From CAYYYG01 sp964591375 (GTDB lineage: Bacteria; Patescibacteriota; Microgenomatia; UBA1406; GWC2-37-13), in assembly GCA_964591375.1 (NCBI GenBank), contig CAZQAU010000003.1:14683-78682 (forward strand): a stretch of DNA of 64,000 bases, read 5' to 3'. How positions within the stretch are numbered: position 1 is the first letter of the stretch; every line of letters starts with the position of its first letter. Positions 25,044-34,211 of the stretch are shown piece by piece. The notes beneath the pieces were generated by a model. That model was given only the letters and a program-made list of their open reading frames with translations. It was not told the DNA's origin and did no database searches. A program made the position numbers and the translations under genes.

Positions 25044-26534
25044 TTAAAAAGAAAATTTTTGTATATTATAGTTGATATCCAACCACTGCATTTGCTTATC
25101 GGTCATGTTTACATTTCCATTTAAAATGCCCATCCAATCCCAGTTCCAAGGATACTGTTCGTTGTAATTAGTAGATAATGACTCTATGGGCCTGACCATT
25201 TCCAAAAGAGTAGATGTCATGTTTCGATTTCCAATATCTTTTACATTTTGTTTCCATAGTGGTTGTGATTTCCTGAAATTCATAGAACATGATGCATTGA
25301 TTCGAATATATATTCTTTCCTCAAGGCCAGGGAATTTATTCATAATTTCAGATAGCCATACGGCATATTGGTGTTGTAATTCTGGCTTTCTCATCATATA
25401 TGCATATTGTTTTCTTGTTAAATGTTTGTTCTCTAAAGGATCAAATTTGTTCAGAGTATGATTGTTTCCTACTTGCACTAAAACATCTCCTTTGCATTGT
25501 TTATCAGTCAATTTCATTCTCCATGCAAATGTGTTTGCTGTCTCTGTCCATGCATGTTGATCATGGGATACAAAAAGCACCCATCTCAATGGGATTAGTA
25601 TTTGCAATACTATAAAAAGTACTATGCCAATTATCACAATATTCTTTTTCAGATTATATAATCGTTTGCATCCTTTGGGCTTGTCAAATTCTAAATTGCT
25701 AAATATCAATGGCCATGAATGATTTAAAAATAAAACCCATGAAAAAATACACAAGTATGGAAACACTCCAATCTGAAATATACTGAAATTGAGCAAATGG
25801 AATGCAAAATAGCAACTTGTTCCAATGCTGAAAACTATAATATTTGCACTGCGCAAACTATGTATAACCAAAAAATCAAATATAATGCCTCCATAACTAA
25901 AAATATATGGCGTTAGCCAATGCACTAAAATATTTTGGGGTAACGGAATTGAATGATCAGTCGTAGATGCCAGCCAATGCCTCATTGGCTCTGCTCTCAA
26001 CCAATCCCAATTCAATTTTGCGATAGCCGCATAAAAATAAACTATATCAAACAAACCTGAAAGCAGGAAATACCAGTATTTCCTAACATATGTTTTGTTA
26101 AACATAAAATTGAAAAAATAACTATCAAACGAATACATTCGATTCGCAGGAGCCAAACACATGATAAGGGATATTAAGCAAATCAAGTAATAATGATTTA
26201 AAAAAATCGATTGATCAAGTAAAAACTGATAAGTGAATAAGCAACTCCAGAAAATAACAGCTGGTCTATATAAAAACCCTAAAATGCACAATATTGCGCA
26301 CCACCAGCCGATATCCACTAACCATAACATGGTATTTCTATCTGTTAACTGGACAATGTCTTTTGTCCATGCATATCCGAATAAAAACTGAGAACTATAA
26401 AAGTGTAAATCCACCAAAACTGCCATTTTTGATGATTCATAAAGCATCACCAATCCCCACAAAATACGAAATGCGCACAATGAGGCAGCATCTTCTTTTG
26501 AAAAAAGCCATTCTCTGATTTGTTTGGTATTCAT
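25044..26534 (-). CDS. Vitamin K-dependent gamma-carboxylase-like (HTTM) membrane protein
   Basis: A 496-residue protein. About eight hydrophobic segments cover residues 15 to 320, followed by a soluble lumenal C-terminal domain. The segment near residue 165-180 (FYAAIAKLNWDW) matches the GGCX region around its catalytic base Lys218 (AGLKKLDADW), with that Lys kept. Animal GGCX converts Glu to gamma-carboxy-Glu in secreted proteins using reduced vitamin K. Bacterial HTTM relatives also exist, so lateral transfer is likely. At about 500 residues it is shorter than animal GGCX (758), and the propeptide-binding C-terminal part is reduced. Substrate and activity cannot be judged from sequence; membrane topology and family are clear. 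Confidence 0.85.
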   Translation of the reverse strand: MNTKQIREWLFSKEDAASLCAFRILWGLVMLYESSKMAVLVDLHFYSSQFLFGYAWTKDIVQLTDRNTMLWLVDIGWWCAILCILGFLYRPAVIFWSCLFTYQFLLDQSIFLNHYYLICLISLIMCLAPANRMYSFDSYFFNFMFNKTYVRKYWYFLLSGLFDIVYFYAAIAKLNWDWLRAEPMRHWLASTTDHSIPLPQNILVHWLTPYIFSYGGIIFDFLVIHSLRSANIIVFSIGTSCYFAFHLLNFSIFQIGVFPYLCIFSWVLFLNHSWPLIFSNLEFDKPKGCKRLYNLKKNIVIIGIVLFIVLQILIPLRWVLFVSHDQHAWTETANTFAWRMKLTDKQCKGDVLVQVGNNHTLNKFDPLENKHLTRKQYAYMMRKPELQHQYAVWLSEIMNKFPGLEERIYIRINASCSMNFRKSQPLWKQNVKDIGNRNMTSTLLEMVRPIESLSTNYNEQYPWNWDWMGILNGNVNMTDKQMQWLDINYNIQKFSF

Positions 26535-26693
26535 TCGTTTTATGGCAATGAAATAATCGATAAAATAATTAATATATTCAAATTGAAAAATCTATTGAAT
26601 CTGTAAAATATATTATTTAGTAGAAAAAAGGAAACCCTTGGGCTTTTCAAAAAAATATACTTAATGAAAAGTTAAATACAAATTTTAAAAAAA

Positions 26694-27581
26694 ATGATTA
26701 CTGTTAAACAAAGAACAATATTCAAGCCTCGTGTAGAAGAAGAGGAATTGGCAGAGCCTGTTGAACCAAAACAAGAACAATCAAGTGAGTATGGCATTCC
26801 TGTTATAATCAACGAACCATACTATCAATTAGACGGAGGGGTATCATTTGATAAAATACGAACGCAATATAGACATATTTGTTCTGAATTTATTAAGGGG
26901 TTGAAGAATTGGTATAAACAAAATTACCCTGGTGTATATTCCAAAGAAACCAATTGGCAAATCCAAGGTGTCATGATTGATTCATCTGCGGTGCCAAATA
27001 TTGTTCCAGATATAGAATGGCATCCATTGTATCTATCACTCGAAAACACACAGTACAAAGATTTAGAATTGAAATTAGAACCGCCTCCAGGAAAGATTAT
27101 CATACCATGTAGTAACAACGATCAAAATTCATTGGTTGAAATTGTCATTGCTATCAAAGATAGCGAAAACCGGCTTATATTTTACATGGAAAATTACATC
27201 TACAAAGAAAACGAGGAATATAAAATCCCAGAAAAGGATATTTTCAAACGCAAATCAAGCGAAGGTGTAAATACAATACTAGAGGCATACCAGCAACAAT
27301 TAGTCTATGGGACACAAACTTCATTATCCGCTGTTAAAATAAACTCTATCACTTTCACACTTGCCGAACTAAATTATGCTATAGCACCGCCAAAATGGCC
27401 TGTTAGATTCTTTAACAGTGAAGATTTGAACCAAATCTATTACAATTATCTCGAAAAATCTATAGATGACACTGTTCTTTTACCGAGCATACATGACATC
27501 CATTCAACATCGTTGCCTATGAGCATATCCCAAAAGGATCCAAACAAACCCAAAAATAATACAAATTGTATTATTTCATAG
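26694..27581 (+). CDS. Hypothetical protein with C-terminal CaaX prenylation motif
   Basis: A 295-residue protein with an ATG after an A-rich leader. The N-terminal 35 residues are acidic (EEEELAEPVEPKQE). The body is soluble and strand/helix mixed, with no enzyme motif. The extreme C-terminus is ...NTNCIIS: Cys-Ile-Ile-Ser fits the CaaX farnesylation rule (Cys, two aliphatics, Ser) and is preceded by a flexible Lys/Asn/Pro-rich spacer. Host farnesyltransferase would attach the protein to membranes, a typical property of tegument or matrix-like proteins. I do not recognise the family. Confidence 0.75.
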   Translation: MITVKQRTIFKPRVEEEELAEPVEPKQEQSSEYGIPVIINEPYYQLDGGVSFDKIRTQYRHICSEFIKGLKNWYKQNYPGVYSKETNWQIQGVMIDSSAVPNIVPDIEWHPLYLSLENTQYKDLELKLEPPPGKIIIPCSNNDQNSLVEIVIAIKDSENRLIFYMENYIYKENEEYKIPEKDIFKRKSSEGVNTILEAYQQQLVYGTQTSLSAVKINSITFTLAELNYAIAPPKWPVRFFNSEDLNQIYYNYLEKSIDDTVLLPSIHDIHSTSLPMSISQKDPNKPKNNTNCIIS

Positions 27582-27651
27582 TTGTACATTATATTTAATA
27601 ATTAATAAACATATTGTATTTTAATTACATTCAAATCCAAAACATACAACC

Positions 27652-29736
27652 ATGACAACTGGACTCTGGGCAGACTACTTGCAACAGGTTTCTCCTCTTA
27701 TTGCAAATGATCAACATATAAACAATCAAGCATTTGAAGCCATTTTACAAGAACTTACCCAAGAACTTGAAGCAACGGCGAATATATCTTTTGAAACAGA
27801 TGAATTGCTTACTATGGTGGCAATGGTAGATGCCAGAATCAATCGCAATGTCATCAATAGAAAAATAGATAATTCTATATTAGAATCCATTTTGGTAAAT
27901 CAAACCGAAATTGATACTTATCTTGAACAAGATGCAATTGTTTCGGAATGGTGTAAAAATATGCCATTGTTAGCGAGTTTAAAAACTCCAAGTCAATTTG
28001 TTACCTTTCCTTTTGGATATTTTGTTCCAAAAGGATACGATGATCCTAGTCTCCAAATGGCCTTTGCCATTGTTTTTTACATCAAAACATATATAATAGA
28101 CGAACGGCTTTCCAATGAAAAAGAATTGAACGAATTGCAAATTCGAGCTCGCATAACTTCTTTGTTCAGTCATATTTATGATGCAGTTCAAACGAAAGAT
28201 TATCCAGCAAATCAAAAAAGCGCCAAATCAACCCTTGCCCACTTGTTCGCTTTGAAAAGAGTAGTCCAAGTTTTACTATATGATATATTTAGGCTAAGGA
28301 CTGAACCAAAATCCAGACAATATCAAATTTCTGTATTATTGTATTCTATTCTCAATCCAACTCTCAAAATAGTTGAAGAATATGTGTACAATGCAAACCA
28401 ATCACGATATGGGATTTCATACATTATTTTTTTGAAAGTGTATGGAAATATCGACCCACTAATCGACAATTACTTTGGGACATTTCCTACAGCATGGATG
28501 TCGCAATTGAAGTACAGTAAAACAGCAAATCCTGATTGGTATTACATTGCATTGGATATCCACATGAAATTGTTTCCTATATGGGATAATTTTGTACTGG
28601 ACATCATTATAAAAACATATACGAATCAGTATGAACATACAATTAATGAATTGGACGAACAATTGTATGTGTTGTCTGAAAGATATCAACATTTCTTTGC
28701 TGGGAAGCCGTCAAACAAATTGCTTTGGCTGGACGAAAAAACATTAATTGAAAAAAGAAACTGGAAAGTTTTGAACAAAGAATTTTTGGAAAATGTCAAA
28801 GCCAAATTTGGAATGGCAAATAGAGAACTTGATTTTGAAACAGAGAGAGAACTCGTTCTAGAACTGCAAGACAATTTTGTATCATTGCTTCAAAGCATCA
28901 TCAATGCCAAGAATGAGATTATACATTCATTAAAAACAGCGCAGCTTATTTTAAACAATCCGGAATTCAGCGAAATCATGGAATATTGGAAGCTTATACG
29001 CAACATTATCAAAACCGAACATTTGGGAGAAATCAAGGATGTTAAGAAAACTCCGTTTTCGTTCATTTCAATGCTTGAAATTTTCCAAAGCAACTGCTTT
29101 ATATACAATGCGGTGAATGATATTTTGTCACATAGAAGCATTCATGATATAAAGTCATACAAAATCCAGAATGGAATTGTCATGAATTATTCCAAGCTTG
29201 TTATTGCTCCTACGGGAAGAAATATTTACAATGATCGTCAAAAATCGATGAATATATTTGACAACAAATTCAAAAAAGACTTTGTGCTAAAAATATTTCA
29301 AGTGTTGTCTGATATTGCTATTACATGGTATACTACAAACCCAAATCAAAGCACGATTTTTATTCCTTTTGGAAATAACGATGAGTCGGAGACAAAACTC
29401 GAGGAAGAAGAAGAAGATACTACTGATATATTCAAAAGAATTAATTATTCAGTGTATTATAAAGAGAAAAAAGCATCCGACTATATTATTTACACAAAAA
29501 CCGAGGCTTTGATAAGAAAAGGAGAAGTTACATTGGAAGATATGGATATTTTATTTACAGTTGGAGAAGCTACAAGTATTATATCATTAGACACTCCTCC
29601 AGAAGTACTAGACCAAACATTTTTTATTTCCAAACAACGAAACGAAAAGGAAAATTTGGTAAATCAACAAAGCGATGCTCCCGCGAGCCAGACTAAATCA
29701 ACTAATGCCACAAAAATATTTAGACTTATTGGCTAA
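27652..29736 (+). CDS. Large mainly helical protein, function unknown
   Basis: A 694-residue protein with a clear ATG. Nearly all of it is predicted helical, with regular amphipathic segments and no Cys-rich region, TM segment or nucleotide-binding motif. An acidic loop (ETKLEEEEEDTT) lies near residue 585 and the last 40 residues are polar. The size and helix content would suit a tegument, portal or minor capsid protein, but no diagnostic portal motif is seen. Its stop codon overlaps the stop of the TBP gene on the other strand by 4 bases. Confidence 0.75.
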   Translation: MTTGLWADYLQQVSPLIANDQHINNQAFEAILQELTQELEATANISFETDELLTMVAMVDARINRNVINRKIDNSILESILVNQTEIDTYLEQDAIVSEWCKNMPLLASLKTPSQFVTFPFGYFVPKGYDDPSLQMAFAIVFYIKTYIIDERLSNEKELNELQIRARITSLFSHIYDAVQTKDYPANQKSAKSTLAHLFALKRVVQVLLYDIFRLRTEPKSRQYQISVLLYSILNPTLKIVEEYVYNANQSRYGISYIIFLKVYGNIDPLIDNYFGTFPTAWMSQLKYSKTANPDWYYIALDIHMKLFPIWDNFVLDIIIKTYTNQYEHTINELDEQLYVLSERYQHFFAGKPSNKLLWLDEKTLIEKRNWKVLNKEFLENVKAKFGMANRELDFETERELVLELQDNFVSLLQSIINAKNEIIHSLKTAQLILNNPEFSEIMEYWKLIRNIIKTEHLGEIKDVKKTPFSFISMLEIFQSNCFIYNAVNDILSHRSIHDIKSYKIQNGIVMNYSKLVIAPTGRNIYNDRQKSMNIFDNKFKKDFVLKIFQVLSDIAITWYTTNPNQSTIFIPFGNNDESETKLEEEEEDTTDIFKRINYSVYYKEKKASDYIIYTKTEALIRKGEVTLEDMDILFTVGEATSIISLDTPPEVLDQTFFISKQRNEKENLVNQQSDAPASQTKSTNATKIFRLIG

Positions 29737-32627
29737 GAATGTTTTTTCTTGAATGTTATCAATAAATCTCTATCTAATTTAGCAGATTCTGATGTGCCTA
29801 ATAATTGTTTTGCATTTCCATAAGCAATCGTATTGATACCATCTCCTGCAACAAGCGAGACGTTTTCTAGCATATTACTAAAATCACTCACGTTCCCTGT
29901 TACTTTGTTCATCAAATCGTTGTAATCATTGATATCATTTATTTCTATTTGTCTATTTACTAATCTTAAATCAGATGATGTAAAACTGGTTCCAGGAGAA
30001 GCTTTGTACTGTTCTCCTTTTTGATATACAGTAAAACATGTTTCTCTAATCTCGTCTTCGTCTTTAGCTCCTGCCACAACAAATTTCCCTGAGGCATATA
30101 TCAATGCAATTCTCTTTTCATCTCCTGGTCTGAATAATGCAGGTGGAAACCTTTCGGGATGCCATTCTACTGTAGTTGGATGGTCTCTGGTAAAGCTTGT
30201 CAAATCAATCAAATGACCAATATCTGCACATGCTACAATATTTTCCACATTAAAATTATGTACTTCTGCAGTAGGAATGACTCCTTTGTCTCTCAAATAA
30301 GAAACAAATCTCTGGGCTCCTTCTAAGGCTTGGTGTTTGCTTCGAGAGCCAGGCAGTACTACTCTTCCCGTATGTGATATTAGTGCTATCATATTAGGTT
30401 GCGAAGCAATATCTCCAAGTGTAAAAGAAAACATAACCGATTTAAATCTTTCTCTGTTATAGAATGCCCCTTCAACTAGCGCAGCAAATTTCAATTTGTC
30501 TATTTCAACTACATTCAAATTGAACGTGACCGTGATATTAACAATTTGTATAGGTTCTCTGTTGTATACATTTGGAACAGGCATTCCTTTGTAAATATGA
30601 GGCATATCAATAACACTAATAAATCCCTGTTCCTTTGCAATAATTTTCGTATTTTCTTCACTCCTTATTTCAGACCTGACTATAGGAAGACCATACTTTT
30701 CAGCAAATGTAAGCACTTGTCTCTTCTTTTTCTTAGACCTATCTTTCTTTACTCCAACTACTTTTGAATACTTTATTTCATTCTCTCTTTTTCTCTTCAC
30801 TGTTTCATCCCATGTATGAATTTCCCCAAGCCTCTCCTCATTGCTCGTAAAATCATAAGGCATGCCCATCATTTTGCATGCTGTTTCTAATCGTTTAAAC
30901 TTAGATCGCTCAAAGTCCCAAAAATTGTATCCGGAAAATCGTTCTGGAACATTGAGCCAAACTCGTCCTGCTCCAACTCGAAGGCATTCATCTGGAGCAT
31001 TCTCTGCTGCTGCGCTACATCGCTCTCGCTCGTCATATTCCCACCACTGCTTGCTATCCTCGCATCCAGAGTTCTTTTTATTACCTCGTTTTCCAGGCGG
31101 AAGCCTGTGGCTTTTTCGACCTTCCTTATATACCCGCTCGAAATTGTTATCCTTCGGTTTGGGAGGTCTGCCGGGGCCTCGTACTGCAATTCTCGGTGCA
31201 CTAAATGATCTATAAGCATCTGTCTCACTATATGAAGGTCTCGCTTTCGTCTGGAACGTTTCCTGTTGTTTTTCTGCATTTCTGAAAGAATTGTCGTATT
31301 TGCCATGCCCTTCAGATCGCATGGTCTCATGTGATAGAGAACGTAGCCAGACGTTAATATCTCCACTTTCTTCTTCGTCTCCGTCTCCACTAGAATCCCT
31401 TTCGCATCCTTTTGTATTTTCTTCAGTAAATCTAACACATCTGGCTCTATCTCGTTCACTATGCTCTCGTCCTCCAGGTTCATCCCTATCAATTTGTTCA
31501 GTGTCTCTTTGCTCAATTGTCTTCCCAGAGACTTTTCCCATGTCCCGTTCACCAGGCTGTCGTAGTCTATCAGTATCATTTCTTTGTTTATTTTGTACTT
31601 GGGCAATGTCACTTCTGCTAGAGACGGATCCTCTATGGTCAATTCCTCCTTTTCTTGATTGTAAAGCCATGGAGTCTCCTCCAGATCCGCATATGACAGT
31701 TCCAGTCTGTCTGTTTCCTTCTTTTCTTTCGGTATCTTTTCTCTCATGCATATCCTTATTGGATACTGGTCTGTCGGAGCCTTTGCAAAGTATATCTCTC
31801 CTAGATGAATCGATTCGTCTATCATCTCCATCCCCTCCCCCTCGTCTGCAAACGTCACTCTCTTCTTTTCTGATTCCAGTTGATATGGAGGTATTTCTTC
31901 CAGAGGGTCCCAGTCCAAATCTAGTTCTTCTTGCGGCTCCCCCGAGCACAAAAAGCTTCTGTCCATTGCGTCCTTCAACAATTCGTTCATCCATTTCTTC
32001 GTTTTGGCTGGGTCTCGTTGTATGAACCGAGGACCCAGGCATTCCTGGTTCAGATGGCTTACTTTGGCTATTTCCTCTAGACCCGAGCATACCAGCATTT
32101 GTGTTCCTGGCTTCAACGGATTTTCCGCCATTGGCTTTATCTTGTGCTTTCTCAGCTGCAATGCTATGTTTGCCTTCAATTGCTTTCTTTTGTTCCATTT
32201 GATGTAGGTTGATGTTTGCAGCGACTGGACCTGTGTTATTTTGTTCTCTGGTTTCACTCCAACCTTGTTCTTTTTTGATTCCTTTAAATGTGCTGGCTGG
32301 ATGCACTTCTTGTTTTTGCACAGTGCTATTATGGCATGGTTGTCCAACAGATCCCCGTTCTGAAGACGGTACACTAGTTCTCTCACATTCAATTGCTTCC
32401 CTCTTAACTTTACATAGAGAGACACTGGATTCCATATGATGCATGGGCCTGGAGGAGCATTCTTTTTCAGTTTGCATTTCTGATAGGCTATGTTTTTGAC
32501 CCATCTGTTCACATATTCGTCCTCTATCAGCCCGTATTCCAGTACCCTGTTCGACAGATGGGCTCTGAACAGCCATATGAACTCGCTGCCTTTCTCCAGA
32601 GTCTTTGGTGGAGGTGGTTCCATTCAT
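29733..32627 (-). CDS. TATA-binding protein with long overprinted N-terminal extension
   Basis: A 964-residue frame. The C-terminal part (about residues 694-885) has both halves of the TBP saddle: IVNITVTFNLN...FAALVEGAFYNRERF...ALISHTGRVV, then VHNFNVENIVACADI...HPERFPPALFRP...ALIYASGKFVVAGAK, matching eukaryotic TBP repeats. The N-terminal 580 residues are disordered, rich in Arg, Ser, Gly and Glu, with an AT-hook (RGPGRPPKPK) near 485-495. That entire extension is also open in another frame (30887-32623). An alternative start at 30872 (MMGMPYDF), 15 bases after the other frame's stop, would give a plain 380-residue TBP. The role is promoter recognition, probably of viral TATA boxes in the nucleus. 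Confidence 0.85.
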   Translation of the reverse strand: MNGTTSTKDSGERQRVHMAVQSPSVEQGTGIRADRGRICEQMGQKHSLSEMQTEKECSSRPMHHMESSVSLCKVKREAIECERTSVPSSERGSVGQPCHNSTVQKQEVHPASTFKGIKKEQGWSETREQNNTGPVAANINLHQMEQKKAIEGKHSIAAEKAQDKANGGKSVEARNTNAGMLGSRGNSQSKPSEPGMPGSSVHTTRPSQNEEMDERIVEGRNGQKLFVLGGAARRTRFGLGPSGRNTSISTGIRKEESDVCRRGGGDGDDRRIDSSRRDILCKGSDRPVSNKDMHERKDTERKEGNRQTGTVICGSGGDSMALQSRKGGIDHRGSVSSRSDIAQVQNKQRNDTDRLRQPGERDMGKVSGKTIEQRDTEQIDRDEPGGREHSERDRARCVRFTEENTKGCERDSSGDGDEEESGDINVWLRSLSHETMRSEGHGKYDNSFRNAEKQQETFQTKARPSYSETDAYRSFSAPRIAVRGPGRPPKPKDNNFERVYKEGRKSHRLPPGKRGNKKNSGCEDSKQWWEYDERERCSAAAENAPDECLRVGAGRVWLNVPERFSGYNFWDFERSKFKRLETACKMMGMPYDFTSNEERLGEIHTWDETVKRKRENEIKYSKVVGVKKDRSKKKKRQVLTFAEKYGLPIVRSEIRSEENTKIIAKEQGFISVIDMPHIYKGMPVPNVYNREPIQIVNITVTFNLNVVEIDKLKFAALVEGAFYNRERFKSVMFSFTLGDIASQPNMIALISHTGRVVLPGSRSKHQALEGAQRFVSYLRDKGVIPTAEVHNFNVENIVACADIGHLIDLTSFTRDHPTTVEWHPERFPPALFRPGDEKRIALIYASGKFVVAGAKDEDEIRETCFTVYQKGEQYKASPGTSFTSSDLRLVNRQIEINDINDYNDLMNKVTGNVSDFSNMLENVSLVAGDGINTIAYGNAKQLLGTSESAKLDRDLLITFKKKHS
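30887..32623 (-). CDS. HNH-derived DNA-binding protein with acidic C-terminal tail, overlapping the TBP frame
   Basis: A 578-residue frame lying wholly inside the TBP frame and shifted relative to it; the two ATGs overlap as ATGAATGG. Residues 61-113 match the HNH homing-endonuclease pattern (C-x2-W ... RELVYRLQNG ... LCKNKKCIQPAHL), giving the zinc-type C...C-x-x-P-x-H-L core. The usual catalytic His just before the first Cys of that core is Ala-Leu here, so cleavage is doubtful and DNA binding more likely. The middle is acidic/basic and partly structured. The last 30 residues mix Asp/Glu with Phe, Met and Leu (FQNDFPDTIFGTL), as in acidic activation domains. It could be a viral transactivator translated by leaky scanning on the same mRNA as TBP. 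Confidence 0.75.
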   Translation of the reverse strand: MEPPPPKTLEKGSEFIWLFRAHLSNRVLEYGLIEDEYVNRWVKNIAYQKCKLKKNAPPGPCIIWNPVSLYVKLRGKQLNVRELVYRLQNGDLLDNHAIIALCKNKKCIQPAHLKESKKNKVGVKPENKITQVQSLQTSTYIKWNKRKQLKANIALQLRKHKIKPMAENPLKPGTQMLVCSGLEEIAKVSHLNQECLGPRFIQRDPAKTKKWMNELLKDAMDRSFLCSGEPQEELDLDWDPLEEIPPYQLESEKKRVTFADEGEGMEMIDESIHLGEIYFAKAPTDQYPIRICMREKIPKEKKETDRLELSYADLEETPWLYNQEKEELTIEDPSLAEVTLPKYKINKEMILIDYDSLVNGTWEKSLGRQLSKETLNKLIGMNLEDESIVNEIEPDVLDLLKKIQKDAKGILVETETKKKVEILTSGYVLYHMRPCDLKGMANTTILSEMQKNNRKRSRRKRDLHIVRQMLIDHLVHRELQYEAPADLPNRRITISSGYIRKVEKATGFRLENEVIKRTLDARIASSGGNMTSESDVAQQQRMLQMNAFELEQDEFGSMFQNDFPDTIFGTLSDLSLND

Positions 32628-32763
32628 TATTTCAAAAAACGGCTTTGTGAATTTACAAAAAACTCAGTTTTACTTTTTTTATTTGTTTGAATACATATAC
32701 AATAAACCACTAAAATAAACCGACTAAAAATTAAAAATAAAATACTCATTTTACAAAATCAAT

Positions 32764-33558
32764 TTATTGTCTTTCAATACGCCTTCTTTTGTTTGTTTTT
32801 AATGTAGTGTTTCCTATAGAAAACATTAACGGAAGTGTTTTCCTATCCGATTTATCAAAATCTTCAAAAGGTTTCACAAAAGAAACACAATTTGTATCTT
32901 TGCCATCTATTGATAAATAAACTCCGCCTACATCAAATTTATCTAATTTTTCATTGTTCACAGAGCTTCCTGAATAATGTGATCCAATGAAATCATTTTT
33001 GTCCAAGTTTGCCTGAAGCTTATCCATTGTATCCGCCAATCCTTTGCCAAAATACCCCACGAATATGAAATTGGTATAACTTTTTTTGTAGTGATCTAGA
33101 ATACTAGCCACAAATTCAATGTAATTACTCTGTTTGACAATGATAAAAATCATGCAAAGATCCTTCCTCTTGTTTTCGTTTACAAAACAAAAACTAGGAA
33201 CTATTTTATCTGTCGGTTCGCCTGTGTATTTAATCATATTCTTTTTCCATCTAATATCAAAGTTTGTTACTGTTGTTACATACAACTGATTTGACTCAAA
33301 CCGAACATTGATCGGTTTATCAAATACCAAGGTTTCTATCCTCTTTAAAAGAACCTTGGTAAAAGATTTGGGAATGTTAATTATCCAAACAAAAAGTTCT
33401 GGTATTGTTAAACATTTTTCTATTATAAATCCCACTATTTTCTTGGCATCCCTTTCTACAATAATTTCATCCGATCTATACTTTGCATCATAGATCAAAA
33501 AATTATACTGTCCTATATCCGCAATTTTCTTAAGTCTTTTTTCTCTAAGAGCCGCCAT
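32764..33558 (-). CDS. Hypothetical protein
   Basis: A 264-residue protein from a clear ATG. It has alternating strands and helices with a hydrophobic core and basic termini (REKRLKKI at the start, NKRRRIERQ at the end, the latter a possible nuclear signal). There is no Cys cluster, TM segment or nucleotide-binding loop: FGKGLADTMDK is not a Walker A because the spacing and the GKT/S are missing. The family is not recognised. It lies between the TBP gene, on the same strand, and the large non-coding repeat region. Confidence 0.7.
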   Translation of the reverse strand: MAALREKRLKKIADIGQYNFLIYDAKYRSDEIIVERDAKKIVGFIIEKCLTIPELFVWIINIPKSFTKVLLKRIETLVFDKPINVRFESNQLYVTTVTNFDIRWKKNMIKYTGEPTDKIVPSFCFVNENKRKDLCMIFIIVKQSNYIEFVASILDHYKKSYTNFIFVGYFGKGLADTMDKLQANLDKNDFIGSHYSGSSVNNEKLDKFDVGGVYLSIDGKDTNCVSFVKPFEDFDKSDRKTLPLMFSIGNTTLKTNKRRRIERQ

Positions 33559-33690
33559 TCAATAGTACAAAAATGTCTTTTTGATTTTGTTTGTTCCGAT
33601 AGGTATATCTACTATATTGTGTATCTTTAGCTTTTTGTAAAAGTCAAATTTTATAGTACTATGAAAATATATGGATCTTTGCATCCATTC
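33559..33690. other. AT-rich spacer before the repeat region
   Basis: I see no gene here. It holds the promoter side of the 32764-33558 gene and leads into the repeat units. Confidence 0.5.
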
Positions 33691-33698
33691 AAAATCAA

Positions 33699-34167
33699 AA
33701 AACCTTTTGTAAGGCAAAAGTTACAAACTCAAGGTGCACATCAAGAATCCGTGATAAATTTTTTTTTGATATTTTCCTTAGGATTTTGTATGGAGATCGG
33801 ATCCCGTATAAAACCCTTCTGTGAAAATTTCGATCACGTCAAAAATCAATTTTGACCTCGGATTCTGCAAGATCTGCCTGGGTGGTTATTGAAGAATTTT
33901 AATCCCAGGCCTGCCAGACCATTCTAGTATGGTGAATTCCCTTCTGTACATGTTTAAGATCACCCCCCGCTTAACGAAGTACAGCTTTTTTGAATGTAAA
34001 AACCCGCTAAGTAGGCGTCCAAGATTTTGTGGATCCAAAGTCTTCGAACCAACTGTTGGCGACCCCATCAGGGTTTTTGGGAGTTGTCACGTGACCAAGT
34101 TGTCACGCAACCACGTGGGTTCACAAAATTCGAAACGTTCCTTAGGAATTTGAATGGAGGATTTTTG
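33699..34167 (+). repeat. Repeat unit L1 (first, more diverged copy)
   Basis: It starts with an iteron (TTTTGTAAGGCAAAAGTTAC) and continues through a GGAGATCGGATCC element, a GC-richer core at about 33850-34060, and a segment with CACGTG palindromes at 34080-34125. The core and CACGTG parts recur almost unchanged at 34500-34840 and, inverted, at 63340-63670. Short open frames inside all copies (about 60-90 codons) repeat because the DNA repeats and are not believed to be genes. Confidence 0.8.
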
Positions 34168-34211
34168 AATAAACAATGTATTATTTCTAAGGATTTTATT
34201 CAAAATCAAAA

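Noticed and set aside
24703..25047. A 114-codon plus-strand frame antisense to the small type I membrane protein
   Set aside because: It is a hydrophobic mirror of the signal peptide and TM codons of the minus-strand gene and has no promoter.
31291..32025. A 244-codon plus-strand frame opposite the TBP/HNH genes, and shorter ones nearby
   Set aside because: The composition (Ser/Pro/Leu-rich) mirrors the charged antisense frames. The region is poor in stops on both strands because the minus strand is doubly coding.
33019..33060. Possible Walker A in the protein at 32764-33558 (FGKGLADTMDK)
   Set aside because: The Gly-x4-Gly-Lys-Thr/Ser spacing is not met and no Walker B follows.
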